Assembly (NCBI GenBank): GCA_020350085.1
Contig: CP070706.1
Span: 360,323-365,890, forward strand
DNA length: 5,568 bases
Direction of reading: 5' to 3'
Origin: Acidobacteriota bacterium
GTDB taxonomy: Bacteria; Acidobacteriota; Polarisedimenticolia; J045
The notes below the pieces were generated by a model. That model made no database searches. It was not told the origin of the DNA and saw nothing but the letters and a program-made list of their open reading frames with translations. The first letter of the stretch is position 1. Every line of letters starts with the position of its first letter. Position numbers and translations under genes: made by a program. This document shows, one piece after another, positions 5,087-5,568 of this stretch.

Positions 5087-5568
5087 TTGCTTGCGACGCC
5101 CGGGCGGCCTTCGCTACAGACAGAGTCGCGGTCGATCACGACGAGTTCCGGTCCGCGAGAGCTCGAGGTGCCGCACGGCCGTTTGATCGATGCGAACGGG
5201 ACGTCGAGCGAGTTTCAAAGCGAACTGTTGCCGCGTTACGCGCGGCTCACGCGTGAGGTGGACGAAGCGATCCTCGGCGTCTACCTGGCCGGGGGCAATG
5301 CGCGGCGAGTCCGCAACGCGCTCGCCCCGCTGCTCGGGTCGGCGAACCTGTCGAAGAGCGCGATCTCGCGGGTGGTGACCCGGTTGAAGGATCGTTTTGC
5401 CCAGTGGCAACAGAGAGATCTTTCGGAGGAATGGTACGCGGTGTTGTTCCTCGATGGGTTTCATCTCAAGGTCCGCCTGGCGCGCCTTGTCGTCTCGGCG
5501 CCGGTGCTCGCCGTGCTGGGAGAGCAGGAGGACGGCACGAAAGTGTTGATTTCTCTCGAGCTGGCGGC
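5087..5568 (+). CDS. IS256/Mutator-family transposase, 3' end cut by window, 5' end short or broken
   Basis: This is a DDE transposase fragment of the Transposase_mut (IS256) type. The frame opens after TGA at 5084-5086 and runs past the window end. Recognisable blocks are LEVPHGRLIDANG (from about 5162), ELLPRYARLTREVDEAILGV, YLAGGNARRVRNALAPLLG, NLSKSAISRVVTRLK, and LFLDGFHLKVRLARLVVSAP. In the last block the Asp codon at 5453-5455 is the first catalytic acid; the second Asp and the Glu lie beyond the window. A TTG at 5087 is the first possible start, and it puts this Asp near residue 123, earlier than I expect for a 400-residue family member. No ribosome site precedes it. The N-terminal domain is therefore either missing or encoded in another frame, so this may be a decayed copy. 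Family assignment is firm, start is not. Confidence 0.85.
   Translation, partial: MLATPGRPSLQTESRSITTSSGPRELEVPHGRLIDANGTSSEFQSELLPRYARLTREVDEAILGVYLAGGNARRVRNALAPLLGSANLSKSAISRVVTRLKDRFAQWQQRDLSEEWYAVLFLDGFHLKVRLARLVVSAPVLAVLGEQEDGTKVLISLELA

Noticed and set aside
4879..5139. 86-codon minus-strand frame in the gene-free stretch
   Set aside because: Low-complexity Arg/Pro/Ser composition, no ribosome site, no recognisable fold.
5114..5464. 116-codon minus-strand frame opposite the transposase
   Set aside because: The plus strand carries continuous IS256-family blocks; the reverse frame has none.

Overview
The window is GC-rich bacterial chromosomal DNA with dense, mostly plus-strand genes, GTG and TTG start codons and long spurious minus-strand frames. 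No ribosomal or tRNA marker is present, so taxonomy is inference. A secreted-type LVIVD-repeat protein, a bacterial steroid 5-alpha-reductase homologue and an IS256-type transposase together fit a high-GC Gram-negative such as a deltaproteobacterial or myxobacterial lineage, or an uncultured relative.

Layout. (1) 2-1135 (+): the 3' end of a gene for an LVIVD-repeat protein that continues into a TIG/IPT-like segment and an unrecognised C-terminal region. (2) 1211-2098 (+): complete mutM (formamidopyrimidine-DNA glycosylase). Its last ~28 codons run through a terminator-like hairpin. (3) 2099-2321: a regulatory-looking spacer with three TCTGARAA boxes, two of them within near-palindromes 33 bp apart, and a long GC-rich hairpin just before the next start codon. 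(4) 2322-3323 and 3316-4074 (+): two genes overlapping by 8 bases, an extended short-chain dehydrogenase/reductase (SDR) and a membrane steroid 5-alpha-reductase-family enzyme. They look like a translationally coupled lipid-redox pair. (5) 4100-4174: a 15-bp perfect hairpin between convergent genes, followed by a four-run G-quadruplex motif. (6) 4238-4765 (-): a histidine- and arginine-rich exported protein of unknown function with a clean signal peptide and Shine-Dalgarno site. (7) 4766-5086: a gene-free stretch with an AT-rich island and small repeats. (8) 5087-5568 (+): an IS256/Mutator-family transposase that runs off the window. Its N-terminal coding appears shortened or frameshifted.

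Working together. The only strong functional link is between the SDR and the 5-alpha-reductase homologue. Both are redox enzymes of types that act on sterol-like substrates, and they share a start/stop overlap. MutM is a standalone base-excision repair gene. The LVIVD protein and the His-rich protein are both likely envelope or extracellular proteins, but nothing ties them to each other. The transposase marks the right end as mobile or recently rearranged DNA. I do not see a defence system, CRISPR array, RNA gene or biosynthetic cluster here. The most distinctive item is the SDR / 5-alpha-reductase cassette.
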